Position numbers and translations under genes: made by a program
The notes under the pieces: model-generated
Told to the model about the DNA's origin: nothing
The model's input: the letters and a program-made list of their open reading frames with translations, nothing else
Databases searched by the model: none
Part shown: positions 36,049-48,200 of the stretch, piece by piece
Layout of the letters: every line of letters starts with the position of its first letter
Position numbering within the stretch: the stretch's first letter is position 1
Assembly (NCBI GenBank): GCA_022885665.1
Contig: JAGQDJ010000023.1
Location: 62,001-126,000 of the forward strand
Length of the DNA: 64,000 nucleotides
DNA from: Triops longicaudatus
Taxonomy: Eukaryota > Arthropoda > Branchiopoda > Notostraca > Triopsidae
Direction of reading: 5' to 3'

Positions 36049-38108
36049 TTATGATAGGAAGCTTTCAAATAATTTGATGAAGTTTTCTAAACCCTCGATG
36101 TAATTATCGTCTCGTTCTGCATGCGCTGGGTACACGTGAGCAAAATCGATCATCCGAACTCGTACCAAATCTGGCCGAAAACTATCCGAATTGGTAGCTA
36201 CATTTGCTTCCTTGGTCAATCTACAATGAAAGCTTGAGTCTCCGTTCGCCAGATTAGGGGTCTCATTTGCACAGCACACATGGGTCGGTGCAGGTTCTGA
36301 GCCCAAACGCAAATCGTGCGACTCGAGCGAACCGTTGCCTTGTTTTTGCAAGGTAGCAAGACCTATAGCTGGCGAAGCAGAATCACGGGAAATCGGTCCC
36401 TCCTGCAGAGTGTTGGAAACTTTCGCATGCACACTTTTCGATCCCTCAGCTGCACACGCATCAAACATGGAAGCGTCATAGACTAAGAGCAATGAAGTGG
36501 CATAAAACAAAAACTCGTCTTGGCTCCGAAACCAGGCGTGGACAGCATAAAGCTGCTGAAGGAAAGCCGAGACCAATGCTTGATTGAATCCGCATCCGAC
36601 TCCGTCGTTAGCTGTCCCGTTGAGATACAACCGCAATGCTAAAAAAAGGAAGGGAAAGTATTTAAACAAATAATTCGCTGCTGGCATCCTATTGTTAAAG
36701 GTACCTTACGCCATGATATAATAACATTCCATATCGAAAGACAGAGAAAGAAACATAATTCCAATAGCTTTCGTGCACTGGTGATAATCTTGGCTTCAAA
36801 ACTGCTATTACTAATGATTTTTACATTTATTACTGAAGCATGTACAAGTCCTTATTCAAGTATTGCTTGTAGAATACATCGAAACGTGACTACCTCTGCA
36901 TACACTGGACAATGTTAACCGTAACAGAGAAACTTGCCTTGAGTAATGCGGGAACATCTTACAGGAGCGTAATTTCTTGGCACTAATTAGTAAATGATAA
37001 AATAAACAACGCTAACAAAATAAACACGAGCGATGTTCCTTAAGTATATCAACACATATTGTCCTGAAACAAACCATTATCATAGCAAACCCGAGATGAA
37101 ATTCCAAGCTAAAAATAAAGACGTTTGTTTTAACAAAGTAACACTAGGGCTGAGCAAACGGAGAAACTTAACCTCTTATATTATGTACTTCCGTTCAAAA
37201 ATAATATAAATACGTTTAAGAATGTTAAAAAAATAATAACATACAAAAAAACCCCGCAGAAATCGCTTATCTTCGATGTACTGAAGTAAAGGGAAATTAT
37301 TTTTGGGCTCAAGCCAACACGGAAGTGAATAATGGTAGCTTGAAACCACCAAACAAGCTTACCATCCTTGAGGGCCGCTGGCGTGAGAGAACGGCCGTAT
37401 TCTTTGTCAAGTTTCAAAATTTGCCCCGTGGATACTTGGTGAATCCAGATTCCAGGAATACAAAATCCCAAAGGCTTTTTGGTGCCAGTGTACTTAGCCT
37501 AGCCCCACCCACAAGAAACTTTGTAATAAAAGATTACCAGCAAACAAAACAATGTATTTTTACATTTTCTGACGCAATTTTTTTTGGTGACGCATCAGGA
37601 TCGTATGTTTTTCTTCCAATTTTAACATCCATGACGCAGGGTTTTTCAAAGCCTTGAGCAACGTCTTCCAATTTTATGTAAAACTTCACTAAACATAATA
37701 AAAGTGAAGACAAAAAAAAGGACAGAGACATATTAAGAATATGACAAACACACTTAAAACACGTTACTTTGTCCGTTTAGGTCATACTGATGGAGGCCTA
37801 AAAATTTCGGTACAATTTTCTTCAGTTCTAAATGCACCGGGTTAACATTATGTGGATTGAAGATTGTTTCGTAAAATTTGACTTCCCGGTTTCCTCTTTC
37901 GTCATCCTGGACGGGTTTCAGAACGTGGCCGGCTTTATGTTTAAGCATGCCTACGAGAAGCCAAATAGTGCTTTTAGTGTTTCAGTTTTTATAGTGCTTT
38001 ACAGCATACATTACCTGTTTGAAGCTTGCCATGCACATGCATGTGACCTGCCGTTTGATGTTGTAATACTGCTGTTTCATCTGGGAAGCCATTGTTTGAA
38101 ACCATCAT
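36049..38108 (-). CDS. IPMK: Inositol polyphosphate multikinase
   Basis: IPMK phosphorylates inositol tris- and tetrakisphosphates (and PIP2) in the nucleus and cytoplasm, feeding IP5 and pyrophosphate synthesis. Five exons are seen. The first begins at 38108 (MMVSNNGFPDETAVLQHQTAGHM). The second covers about 37935-37780 (KAGHVLKPVQDDERGNREVKFYE). The third, near 37700-37560, has LEDVAQGFEKPCVMDVKIG with the PxxxDxKxG inositol-kinase signature and KTYDPDAS. The fourth, near 37495-37360, has the GRSLTPAALKDG block. The last is about 36640-36049. It has FLFYATSLLLVYD, an acidic and polar linker, and MIDFAHVYPAHAERDDNYIEG, with the metal-binding MIDFAH motif. Both catalytic motifs are intact, so it should be active. 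The start is the first Met upstream of the conserved HQTAGHM. Confidence 0.93.
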
Positions 38109-38721
38109 TCTTTTCAGGAGTTTCGCCAGCGTGTGTATTGCCAGAAACGAACGACAGTTATTGCGGAGCATAAACTCACGTGGTTCTCGCGTGGTAGGAG
38201 GCGTTTCCCCCACTCAAATCACAACAGGTTAACACCAGATCACTTGAAAAAGTAGAAACGCAACAATGTTTACGAGATCACACAGAATGTAGCTTTAGTT
38301 ATGTCATGTATTTTGTAAGTAGTTTAGCTTATTTTTCCGCTGCACTGTTTCACGCTTTAGCGTACTTAACTCACTGGCTAGGAAAGATTGTTTCGACACA
38401 TTCCGTTTGAAGGTCCCTATGAGCATGACACTGCGAGCTATGAAGACACTACGAGCCAGTCCAGGCTAGGCAAGTTGAAGGGTGCGAGACCTTGAGTTGC
38501 CCAGTCTGAGGTCTGAGTGCATAAGATTTTCCGTCCGAAGTCTACTTACCGTCAACCGGACTAATACTGAACATGTAGGGTTACACTGAAAAAATTTCAG
38601 TATTTGGTATTGGAAAGGAATAGTCCGCCATCCAGGGGCGGACCGACTCACCGGCGGCGGGTGTGGAAAATTTTCGGCCAGCCCCATAGATTACGAAATT
38701 ATTATTAGAGAGCTCATTAAC
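38109..38721. other. IPMK upstream region
   Basis: About 600 bp between the IPMK start and the hAT element. No open frame I can support; presumably the IPMK promoter and 5' UTR. Confidence 0.35.
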
Positions 38722-39826
38722 CAGTGGTTTTCAAACTCAGAGCCGCGACCATTGGCTAGGGGAGTCGCGGGTCTTTTTGACAGTAGCGGATGATCTGCTA
38801 TACTGCCATGCTCTTTTCCCGAAAACTTTGAGAATTAAAAACTGGTGTAATTAAATGCTAGTATTTTGCAGTCTTATAACTGATGTGAAGGAATTTGTAA
38901 TAAGTTAAAATCATATTTACATCTACCGAAGTTAAAAATTGTCGTACATTTAATTAAAACCCGGCAATTGAAAAGTAGGCTTTTCGACGAAGTAAGTCTC
39001 GAAATGAGACTGAGCATACTTCCTTGCTCTATTACTGTAATTCCCGGTGGCTTTCACATGGGAATGGGCTGAAGAGGGTATATGGACTCAGGAATGAGCT
39101 TCGTTCCTACCTAACTAAAGAAAAATACTCAATTTCTGAAAATAATTGCCAACGACGACTTTATATTACAAACGGCGTATCCTTGCCATACATTTGACAA
39201 GCTCAAAGCTTTAATTCTATCGCTGCAAGTCTGCAATTATATCTGTCCGAATTTATCGACGTCTCTTCGGACTCCGTTTTCAAATCTAAGTTCAACGCCC
39301 CATTGCTATCATAATTCTGGCTCTCGGTTAAGCAAGAGTACCAAATAGGGACAAAAAAAATTAGGGGCAAGGGGCTTTCGAGTTTTTAATTGCTATTGTG
39401 ACACGTCTTTTTTGCGAGGTAAATTCTCTGCTTTAGCACCAATTAAAGCACAGTACAGGTGGCTACTGAATTTTTAAAAGAAATGCGAGTCGCAATTCCT
39501 AATACTGAACCAAGATTTGAAGATCTGATAAGAAAAAGGCAAGCATATTCTTCTTACTGAGTTGCTCACGAATAAACTTCGTATTTTTTCTTCAAATACG
39601 AGTCAAGCTTGGAAAGCAAATAAACACATTATAATTCAACTTCAGATTCGTCTTTAATTTTGCAAGCGTAACTGGGAACAAATGTAAAATAGATTAATAT
39701 ATAATTAATGAAAACCTACGATCGTTTGGGCTCTTTTATTTGGGGTTATATACTGTGAAGGGGAGTAGGGATGGGTTCATACTTGTGGAAGAGGAGCCGC
39801 GGACCAAAAAAGTTTGAAAACCGCTG
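38722..39826 (+). mobile_element. Degenerate hAT transposon (about 1.1 kb) with ZBED5-type transposase remnant
   Basis: The left end CAGTGGTTTTCAAACT at 38722 and the right end AGTTTGAAAACCGCTG ending at 39826 are inverted repeats with one mismatch. The subterminal parts are also complementary (GAGCCGCG near both ends). The flanking octamers TCATTAAC and TTATAAGC agree at 5 of 8 positions, compatible with an old hAT target duplication. At 39483-39559 a + strand frame reads MRVAIPNTEPRFEDLIRK and ends in a stop, the typical C-terminus of hAT transposases of the ZBED5/FAM200 type. Upstream, FDKLKALILSLQ (near 39200) is another recognisable remnant. Most of the transposase is deleted, so it is inactive. 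Confidence 0.82.
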
Positions 39827-41161
39827 TTATAAGCTATTATCATATTTGTACGCTGAGACGGAGCACTCGAAAGTGATTTTTTTCACAAAAAAGCTTACAG
39901 GTACGGTACTCAGACACAGCGCAACAATTTGCGTAAACAGTAAAAAATTTTAAAACACAAATAAACTGGTTCTTTTCTTATCCACAATGGCTATTTTAGT
40001 CAATTTCACTAACCTTACTCAATTTAACCTTAGTCAATTTACTAGCCTTTTACGTATTTTGATATGATTTGGTCACCCTCTTAATTTGCTTCATGCTATG
40101 TTACAGTAACTGGAATTACTGCAGTTTTCCATTATAATACAAAAATATACCATGATTAGTTGATTACTATGTATTTAATGGGACTATTATTTGCACGTTA
40201 AGGGCACGAGCACGTCAAAATTCATTAGAATCGAAGTTCAACACAATATAAGAATTCTCAATCGAGGGAAAACGGAAAGGGAGAGAAAAAGCTCACATGT
40301 CCGCATCAGAGCAATTTACATACATTTGGCCTTATTTTTTTTTCCGCTTCAAGTTACGGTGCAAATTCGCCCAAGCCAAAACCGCGCGAATGTCACGGCG
40401 TAGCCAAACGGAGTCGACATAAGGCACTGGCAACATAGAAACAAGCTGAGGTCCGTAAAAAGCGACGTTTCCTCCACGCTACAAAAACTGATATCCACTA
40501 TGCTGCGAAATGCACTTCTATGCTTTCCTATCCTCCATTTGTGCATCTTACAGATTGGGAACACAAAATTAAATTGCATATAAACACAGTCAAATTTCAC
40601 CGTACTTGTTTTAAAGCCTAAAGTATTTAAGCCCAGATCACTGTGATTAACCCCACAACCCTTTCCCTCGATTTTGATCTTCTTTATATTCCCCCATCAT
40701 AATGCAATGCTGCATGTTGCCAAGAAAACACTATAAAGGTTGCCACCTGCCTATGAAGAAGCAACGAAAATACTCATCATATCAAGTGAGCAAGGCGCTT
40801 ACATACACCGATGGTAAACACACACCAATTCATTCGCAACAATTGCTACACAAATGGACCCCCAAAAGGTTAGGGCTAGTTGCATAGCTGTACCCTTTCT
40901 AAAACACAACTTGCTTTACTTCAAGAAACAGAAAAAATAGTTTAAGAACCAAACAACAAACATAGGATTAATAATAACACAAAACCTTTGCTCCCCGGTT
41001 GTACGCTTAACCACCTCGCTAGTTTTTTTTTTATAGCCTTCACACGTTACCATAGCTTTTCGCCAATTGTGTGTGTTTACTAGAAGACAAAAAGACCTAC
41101 CTAAATTTCCTAGAAACAAGAAGGTCATAATGATAGTAGTCAGACCGTTCATGTTGAAACA
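39827..41161. other. Intergenic region downstream of S6K
   Basis: About 1.3 kb of AT-rich sequence between the hAT element and the S6K stop. Short open frames on both strands show no recognisable domain. It probably includes the S6K 3' UTR. Confidence 0.35.
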
Positions 41162-43172
41162 TCACATAGGTGTATGGAAACCAGGAGCTAGATTGGAAGT
41201 GTCCATGGCTTCGTCTACGTCCATGGCTGCGCCCTCATGACCGCGTCGATCTAAGCCACTTCCATTGGAAGGCGTGGCAAAGGCAGCATAGGCTCCACGC
41301 GCGGCGAAAAGATGACTGTGTTGATGACTGCGAGACACTGAACCGTACACACCCTTACGTGGAGACCGTGCTTTCACGACTTGGGGTTTGTGCACGGCAT
41401 CCAAGACTGATGGCGCCACATAAGTGAAACCCTACAAAGCATCACGACTGTAGACAAATACTCACAGCTTAATACTGTGTACCTGAAAGACAAGATTCGC
41501 GCTCTCACTGAGTGAAGTATCATCAGGAGAATCGATAGGAGTCTGTTTGGTAAATCGTGAATCAAATTGGGATACGTCATCTTCGGAAGACAAGGCTGGC
41601 TTAAAAGGAGGTTCAAGTCGTCTACTAGCCACTTCACTCCAGTTCATGTGCTTGAAAAACAAGTGCTCACGGATCATTTCGCCATCCGAGGGCGCACTTC
41701 CTAATCGCTGCGAAACTTGACGCTAAAGGAAATCGCGTACCGTAGTTATGCATTCAGAAAGCCACGGAAATCCAAATTTCTTTACTTTGAGAAGCTTCCT
41801 TATTAGGTCGCGGGCATCTGGTGTAAGATAAGGAGGCAAGTTAAGCTTTCCTTTTAGGATCTTCTCAATCGTCTTCTTCCTATTCTCAGCCGTGAAGGGA
41901 GGCTGCATATGCATTGTGACATTAGGAGAGGAAGAAATGAGGAAAATAACTCTCTTACCGCTCCGGTCAGCATGTCATACATTAAGGCACCCAAAGACCA
42001 CCAATCGACAGCCTTCCCATGGCCACTGCGAGTTAAAATTTCCGGCGCCCTAAAAAAGAACGTTCATGAAACCGACAAAGCAAAAACATTGCAAAAAAAA
42101 GCTTACATGTACTCAATCGTTCCACAAAAGGTATGTGTTACAGAACCTTCCTGGATGGACTCTTTACATAAACCGAAGTCTGTAAGTTTGACGTGACCAG
42201 AAGAATCTAATAATATATTCTCCGGTTTCAAATCTCGGTATATAATTCCTAATTGATGAAGATGTTCTAATGCGAGGATAATTTCGGCTAAGTAAAAACT
42301 ATATATTCGAGGAAAAGAACGTTAGACAAACTGATGCATACGTAGGTGAATCTTTGTTACCTAGCGGTGTCTTCCATGAATATGCCTTCTCTTTCCAGGT
42401 GCATAAATAGCTCTCCGCCACTTAAATATTCCAAAATTAAATACAGCTTCCCTCCCGTTTGGAAAGCATACATTAAGTCCACAATAAAAGGATGCTAAAA
42501 GTAAAACTCTAGAGAATGCAAATTTCCCAATGGTAGGAAGTACCTTTACGGCTTCTAAAATGTTCCTTTCCGCTTTGGTATGTGCCGTATCTTTCTGATT
42601 TCTTACGATCGTGGCTTTCTTCAGTACTTTCATAGCAAAAATTTGACCCGCATCTTTTCCTGTTAACTTTCGGACCTAAAATATCGAACAAGTTAATTAA
42701 TAAATGAAAGGTAACAAAACGTAATGCAAATAAATGTGGAAGAAAAAGAACCCGTAGACGAACCTGAAATACTTTTCCATAGCCTCCCCTTCCAAGCACC
42801 CTTCGTAACTCGAAGTCCTGGGGCCCTGTCTTTTCTTGACCTGGATTCACTGTGGTTTCCGACAACTGCACAGCTTCGACGTCAGGCGAACTACGTAAAA
42901 TACTTTATTATGACAAGTCCAAAACTAAACTAAATGAAATTCACTTCAGGAAAGCATGTGGATATGGAGCAATCTGGTCTGTATATTGGTCCTGAAACGG
43001 AGTGAGGCGTTTTTAAATTGCCGATAAATCATCACCGGAATAGCGAGAATCATGAAATAGTGCGCCGTACCTCAATTTGAATAGCATCATCATCCGATTC
43101 GTCTGGATCAATTTCAAAGCCATTATTGCCGCCGTGGTCATCGTGCAATTCAATATCAAAAACTCCAGCCAT
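41162..43172 (-). CDS. RPS6KB1: Ribosomal protein S6 kinase, p70 type (AGC kinase)
   Basis: S6K is a TOR-pathway AGC kinase that phosphorylates ribosomal protein S6 to promote translation and growth. Exon 1 (43172-43071) begins MAGVFDIELHDD and contains the TOS motif FDIEL used to bind Raptor. A 47-bp microexon (42991-42945) keeps the frame into the next exon (from 42890). The kinase domain has LGRGGYGKVF, the VAIK-equivalent lysine in FAMKVLKK, YRDLKPENILL, the DFGLCKES DFG motif, the T-loop TFCGTIEYMAPEI, and WWSLGALMYDMLTG. The C-terminal extension has the turn motif TPIDSPDD and the hydrophobic motif GFTYVAPS. All three regulatory phosphosites (T-loop, turn and hydrophobic motif) are in place. 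The C-terminal tail is shorter than in vertebrates, with a single SPRK site. The gene is head-to-head with ZC3HC1. Confidence 0.95.
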
Positions 43173-43970
43173 AGTGGAGCGTGGCAATCTTGAAACTTGC
43201 TTCTTCTGATATCAGCGGTATCAAGGCCACAACGCAAAATCACACAGTGTTATCCTCAGCCAGTTTCTGTGGCAGGTGTTCGATTCCTGGCCAGCAAGTA
43301 AACAATCAACGCGTATAACAACAATGAGCGTCGCGAGCTATTATCAAGATAGCGAAATAAAATTTAGTAGTTTGGAACAGTACAGGCACAAAAATATCGA
43401 GTATTTTTCTTGTGTCAAAAATATCTTCTTAATCAGAGGAGAATTTCGCTAAGAATTTCAACACTAACCGTTTAGAATGCACGGTTGACAAAATCAAACA
43501 AATCAGGGGCAATCAGTTGTGAAAGCAGTTGAAATTTGTGCAACAACTACAAGCAAATACACAGGCCTTGAACCGTATGGCGAAATAGGGAGCACGAAAC
43601 CACGCTGATCGGTCATTCGCGTTTCGTAAGTTTTCAGACTTCCACATAACTATCGATAAAACTGCGATTCATTCGATATGCTATGACAAAAGAATGCGCC
43701 TTTCGAAAATCATGAAAAATAAACTTTTCGACGTGTTACTTGAAACTTCACAAAACTCCCGATAGCAGCTGTCACGGCCATTGCGCTGAAACCGTAATTT
43801 TGGAACATTATACATTTTTTGCGAAATACCTTGTTTCTGCTGCAAGTAATAGGAAAGCGAATCCATTAGAGGCAGCCACGTCAAACATCGAATAAAAAGG
43901 TTTGTAATTTATTCATAATTTTTCAGTATCTAACGTAAAGAAACTTTCCTTACAGTTACGTTGCCTACAA
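43173..43970. promoter_or_regulatory. Divergent intergenic region between S6K and ZC3HC1
   Basis: About 800 bp between two divergent start codons. A 67-codon frame at 43681-43884 (-) has no recognisable domain and I do not call it. Both promoters are expected here from orientation. Confidence 0.4.
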
Positions 43971-45175
43971 TGGACACCGCAGAGACGAACCCATGGATGG
44001 AACGCTTGAATACAGTCTTGTCAGTCTTCTCTCGAAAAAAGTATATTTTACATTTTGTTAGCCATTCTTAAGTCGATAAGCTCTTCCGCTTTGTGTGCAA
44101 AAGCTCATCCCGAGACCGGGTATCAGGGTCGAACGCAAGTTTGGGAAGAAATGGAATTCAGCAGACGCAACCCCTGTCGAAAATAATGTTTGACGAAAGA
44201 GTAGCTACCTTCTCTCCCATAACTTGGACTGCACGACCAGCGAACCCCCTCGAGTGCGCTCGCTACGGCTGGAAAAATACGGACGTTTATATCCTTAAAT
44301 GCGTTACTTGCGCAGCAGTTCTTTGTGGAGAAATCAAGTCAACTACCAACCTCAGCACATGTAATGTTCCCTAGCTCTAGAACGTATTAAGACTATCTGT
44401 CAATCTATGCCAGGCTTAGAATTCTCCAGAAAGTTCAGAAGCCGTCTACGAGAAGCCCACGAAGATTTTTGCCCTTGGCCAACCAGCCCAAGTCCCGAGC
44501 GATTTCTACATTTGCCAAGCAAGTCCTCAGATCTCCTTTTAAGCGACTTAAAAGACGTCATGACAACACTACTGGCTTTAAAAACGCCCTTGTCAAGCTT
44601 GGACCCTACTTTCACGGTACTCGAATTGGATGAGACTGGAAATTTCGTAATTCCTGTTATTCGTTGTAGCTCCCGAGCGATGTTGTAACTTGGCTACTGG
44701 AGACTCTAAGCTTTCCTGTCAATGAAAGATCAGAATTAGCCATGACGCTAGCGTTGCTTGGTTGGCGTCCAGCCGAAGACGTCCTGACATGTCTTGAATG
44801 CAAGCGCAAACTTGGTTTGTGGAATTTCCGAACCAGTAACGCCCCAGATGTCCGAGAAGATTCGGAAGAAGCACCACCTGCTAAACAGCCCAAAAGAGAA
44901 GCAAAACTTCTCAATCCAGAAGCCGAGCATCACGTATGGTGTCCATGGGTTGAAACAGACAAAGGCTGGAAAGTGTACCTAGATCAACTGCGGAGTCACA
45001 AGCAAAACATTGATTCCTCAGATCAGTTGTTGACTTCTCCCAAATACGTAAGCTTCGCGGTTTACTTAAAAAACTTAAATTGACTTTCACTGGCGTCGAA
45101 TTGTTTTCGTAGGCTTCCATGCGAAACGGGTTGAACAATATCAGGAAATTACTGGACAATTCTACAGACACTTAG
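43971..45175 (+). CDS. ZC3HC1: ZC3HC1 / NIPA-like C3HC zinc-finger protein
   Basis: ZC3HC1 is a nuclear-envelope protein with BIR-like zinc fingers, linked to cyclin B1 turnover and to the nuclear basket. Exon 1 encodes MDTAETNPWMERLNT and splices at AAAAAA-GTATAT. Exon 2 (from about 44098) has FDERVATFSPITW, NPLECARYGWK and LKCVTCAAVLCGEI, the first zinc-binding half. The next exon has HEDFCPWPTSPSPERF with its C-H-C ligands. A 54-bp intron (GTACTC to TTGTAG) leads to SDVVTWLLETLSFPV and LALLGWRP, then CLECKRKLGLWNF, and an AEHHVWCPWV block with the His/Cys ligands of the second finger. The last exon ends NIRKLLDNSTDT. It is shorter than the vertebrate protein but keeps both finger modules. 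Its stop lies about 120 bp from the DPYD stop on the other strand. Confidence 0.92.
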
Positions 45176-45295
45176 AAATCGTAAAAACTTCCCAATCATC
45201 AAGGCATGTATTACTCAACCAGTTTAAAAGTCCGTAACAGTTACGATCTTTGTTAATAAAACTTATTCAAGAGATGACTAAACCTTGCGTATTTT

Positions 45296-48200
45296 TCACA
45301 TTTGCGAGCGCGTTATGTGAGTTGGCCGAACGGTCGTGTTTAAGGGAATGCCGCGTTTCGGAATATAGGGAGTCTTACGAGGTACCATTCTAAATGGAGT
45401 CAAAGGTAAGCTGGATGTAAAGTGAAGACGGTATTTTACTTAATGCAGTCAATAATCGGGCAAACCGATAAGCATAGAGTGCACCCGGTACAGTTGTCGT
45501 TCACTTGGGGAAAATGCGTCACCGGATCAAATGCAATGGCTTGGTAGCCAGCATCATTACAAGCCATGTAGCACTTGCCACAGTTGATGCACAATTCCTA
45601 ACACCAGCTGTCAGACCAACTAGTACTTACAGAGACAATCTTACCTCGTCAATAAGAGCAACAACTTGTTCGCGATTGTTGAGTTCACGGTAGTCTGTCA
45701 ACTTGGATATTGCTTTTGCTATGACCTCTCGCAGTGGCGGGATCGTTCGCGCTGGTGCATTTGGAGGGCGCTGAGGTTCAGAAACATTTGATACGTCCAG
45801 CAAATCGTCTTTCTTTTTTGATTGGCTCACTCGAGATTGTCGTTCTAGTAAATAGGGCCCAAAATTCGGAAGGTGCTGGAATTACATAGTATAAACACTC
45901 TCGCAGTGTACACGACATTGGAAAATGCATACCTGATCTATGACAGTAGAAATATTAGGTACGGGTTTTCCCTTCTGATGACGAACTGTAAGCGGAGATT
46001 GGCCTTCCCAACCTTTCAAGGAATCGAGTGTCCGCAAATAGAGTAGAGCTTTAAGTCCAGTGATGTAATCTTCGATTACCGTGTAGTCTTGATTCTGAAC
46101 GGCGCTACATACCTGGAAAGATAGTATTTTAGTCCCGCCCCTCGAGAGTCGCATCATTTTGGAGCTGAATATTACTTGCAATACGCTGGCCCCAGCCTGC
46201 AGGAATTGCAGTCCCGCATCGGCTGAGTCAATGCCACCCGTTGCCAAAATAGGAAAGCCTGGTATGTTCTTGGCAATAAGTGACACAGCCTTGAGCGCTA
46301 TGGGGCGTATTGCATTACCGGAAACTCCGCCATACGTAGATCGGTTATCTTTTCCTACGGAGGGCCATGCTGAACCATCCGCTCGTAGTCCCATGACACC
46401 TGAAACGGTATTCGTCGCAGACACACCATCAGCTCCTCCTAAAAATGACAAAATTAGATTTAAAAAAAAAAGTTATTAAAAAATAAACTAACAAAACAAT
46501 CAGAAAAAAAAGACAGAAGCGCATATACTGAAACTAGCATTACCCTCGTAAGCAGCCCGGGCAATATCCGTAATATTCGATACATTCGGTGTTAGTTTAA
46601 CAAAGAAAGGAATCTTCACTGCGGCTCTTACCCAGCGGCTTATATTGCGGACCATCTCGCTGTCCTGAAAATTCCGTACATTTTGCACTTTAACGTACGT
46701 CCCAGCCATCACTTCAAGTACGACTTACTTGACCACACGCTAAGCCCATGCCTCTTTCGCCCATACCATGCGGACAAGACAAATTCAACTCTAAGGCGTC
46801 CGAGCCAGCTTGTTCAGCCATTTGGGATAAAATAGTCCAATCTTCCTCGTTGTAACTGCACATAATACTGGAAATCAGAATCTAAACGGGATACACACAG
46901 TCAATACCGGCAAAGAGCAAAAAGAGGACAATTACATTCTTCGGGAAATCTTTCTTCAACTCCTTAACAGACTGACACCAGTATGCAGCCGTTTTCTCAG
47001 AAATGAGTTCAATGTTTAAGAATGATCCTTGCCCGGGTCCATAGACATATCCGGAAGTTGTTCCTCTCACAATACGAGGTGACACATTCGTTACTAAGTC
47101 CTGAGGTAAGAAATGTAATTTACTCTATTTTAATAACTTAGCCTTTATTTCCATGCGTGCTTGTACTTTATCAAGCGAAAATGTTTTCGTTAAAGCAAAA
47201 CCCCATCCTGCTTCGAAAGCTCTCCGAATCATGGGTGAGGATGTTGTGGGCGGAGCTGAGGCTAGGCCGAAAGGGTTTGGAAACTTCAGCCCGCACATCT
47301 CGATAGAAATATCGACGAGATCAATCGGCGTGTAGAATTTAGGCAAAGTTGGTTCTGGTGGAATTGGTACATTGTGCAGCGACTGCCGAAGACCACAATA
47401 ATAATAAATACGAATTTTTAAGTAAGTGAGGTAATAAGTTTTAAATAGTACATACTAAGTTTCTGGACGAGAAACGATTACCTGTAAATACTTGTGCATA
47501 TACCACGCAGCCGTTTTACCATCATTGACGCTCTCAACAGTAGTCTCGGCCACCCCGGCAACGTCTCCACCACAGAATACCCACGGTTCACTAGTCTGCA
47601 TTGTACTTTTATCGACTTCCGGCAAACCCCATCGGTTGAAACGGATCGGCGTCATGGCTTGCTTCGCTAAATGCGAAATGCAAAATTGGAACCAGAAAAT
47701 AACATGTAATGAAATCTAATTAGAAAATGCGTTACCATTTTCCTCAAATAGTCCCGAGCCGAATGCAGTGATAACGAAATCCGCCTTCAAACGAAATGTT
47801 TGGTCTTCGTCTTCTATCCACTTGCCCTCGTCAGTTTGCTCAGTACGGACAAAAACGACTCCGGCAATACGGCCGTTTTTCACGATAACTTCCCGAGGAG
47901 AAAGAAATGGGATAAATTCGCATTTTTCCTCTCGTGCTAAATCCAACTACGAATAACTTCTGATTTACACAAGCAAGAAAAATTTTCGATAATTGTCGTA
48001 CTTCTTCGGGAACGGCTCGAATGTTAGTAAAACCTTTACGAAAAATTACGGAGACTCGACGAGCTCCACACCTTAAAGACGATGTAGCACAATCGAATGC
48101 TGTATCACCCGCGCCAAGAACTAAAACATGTCCGTGCAGTTGCGGCAATGTTGATTTACAGGTGCACATTCCTTTCACCATAATAATAAATTAGTTGCCC

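Noticed and set aside
43681..43884. Small minus-strand gene between S6K and ZC3HC1
   Set aside because: 67 codons with no recognisable domain or splice context, sitting in the divergent promoter region.
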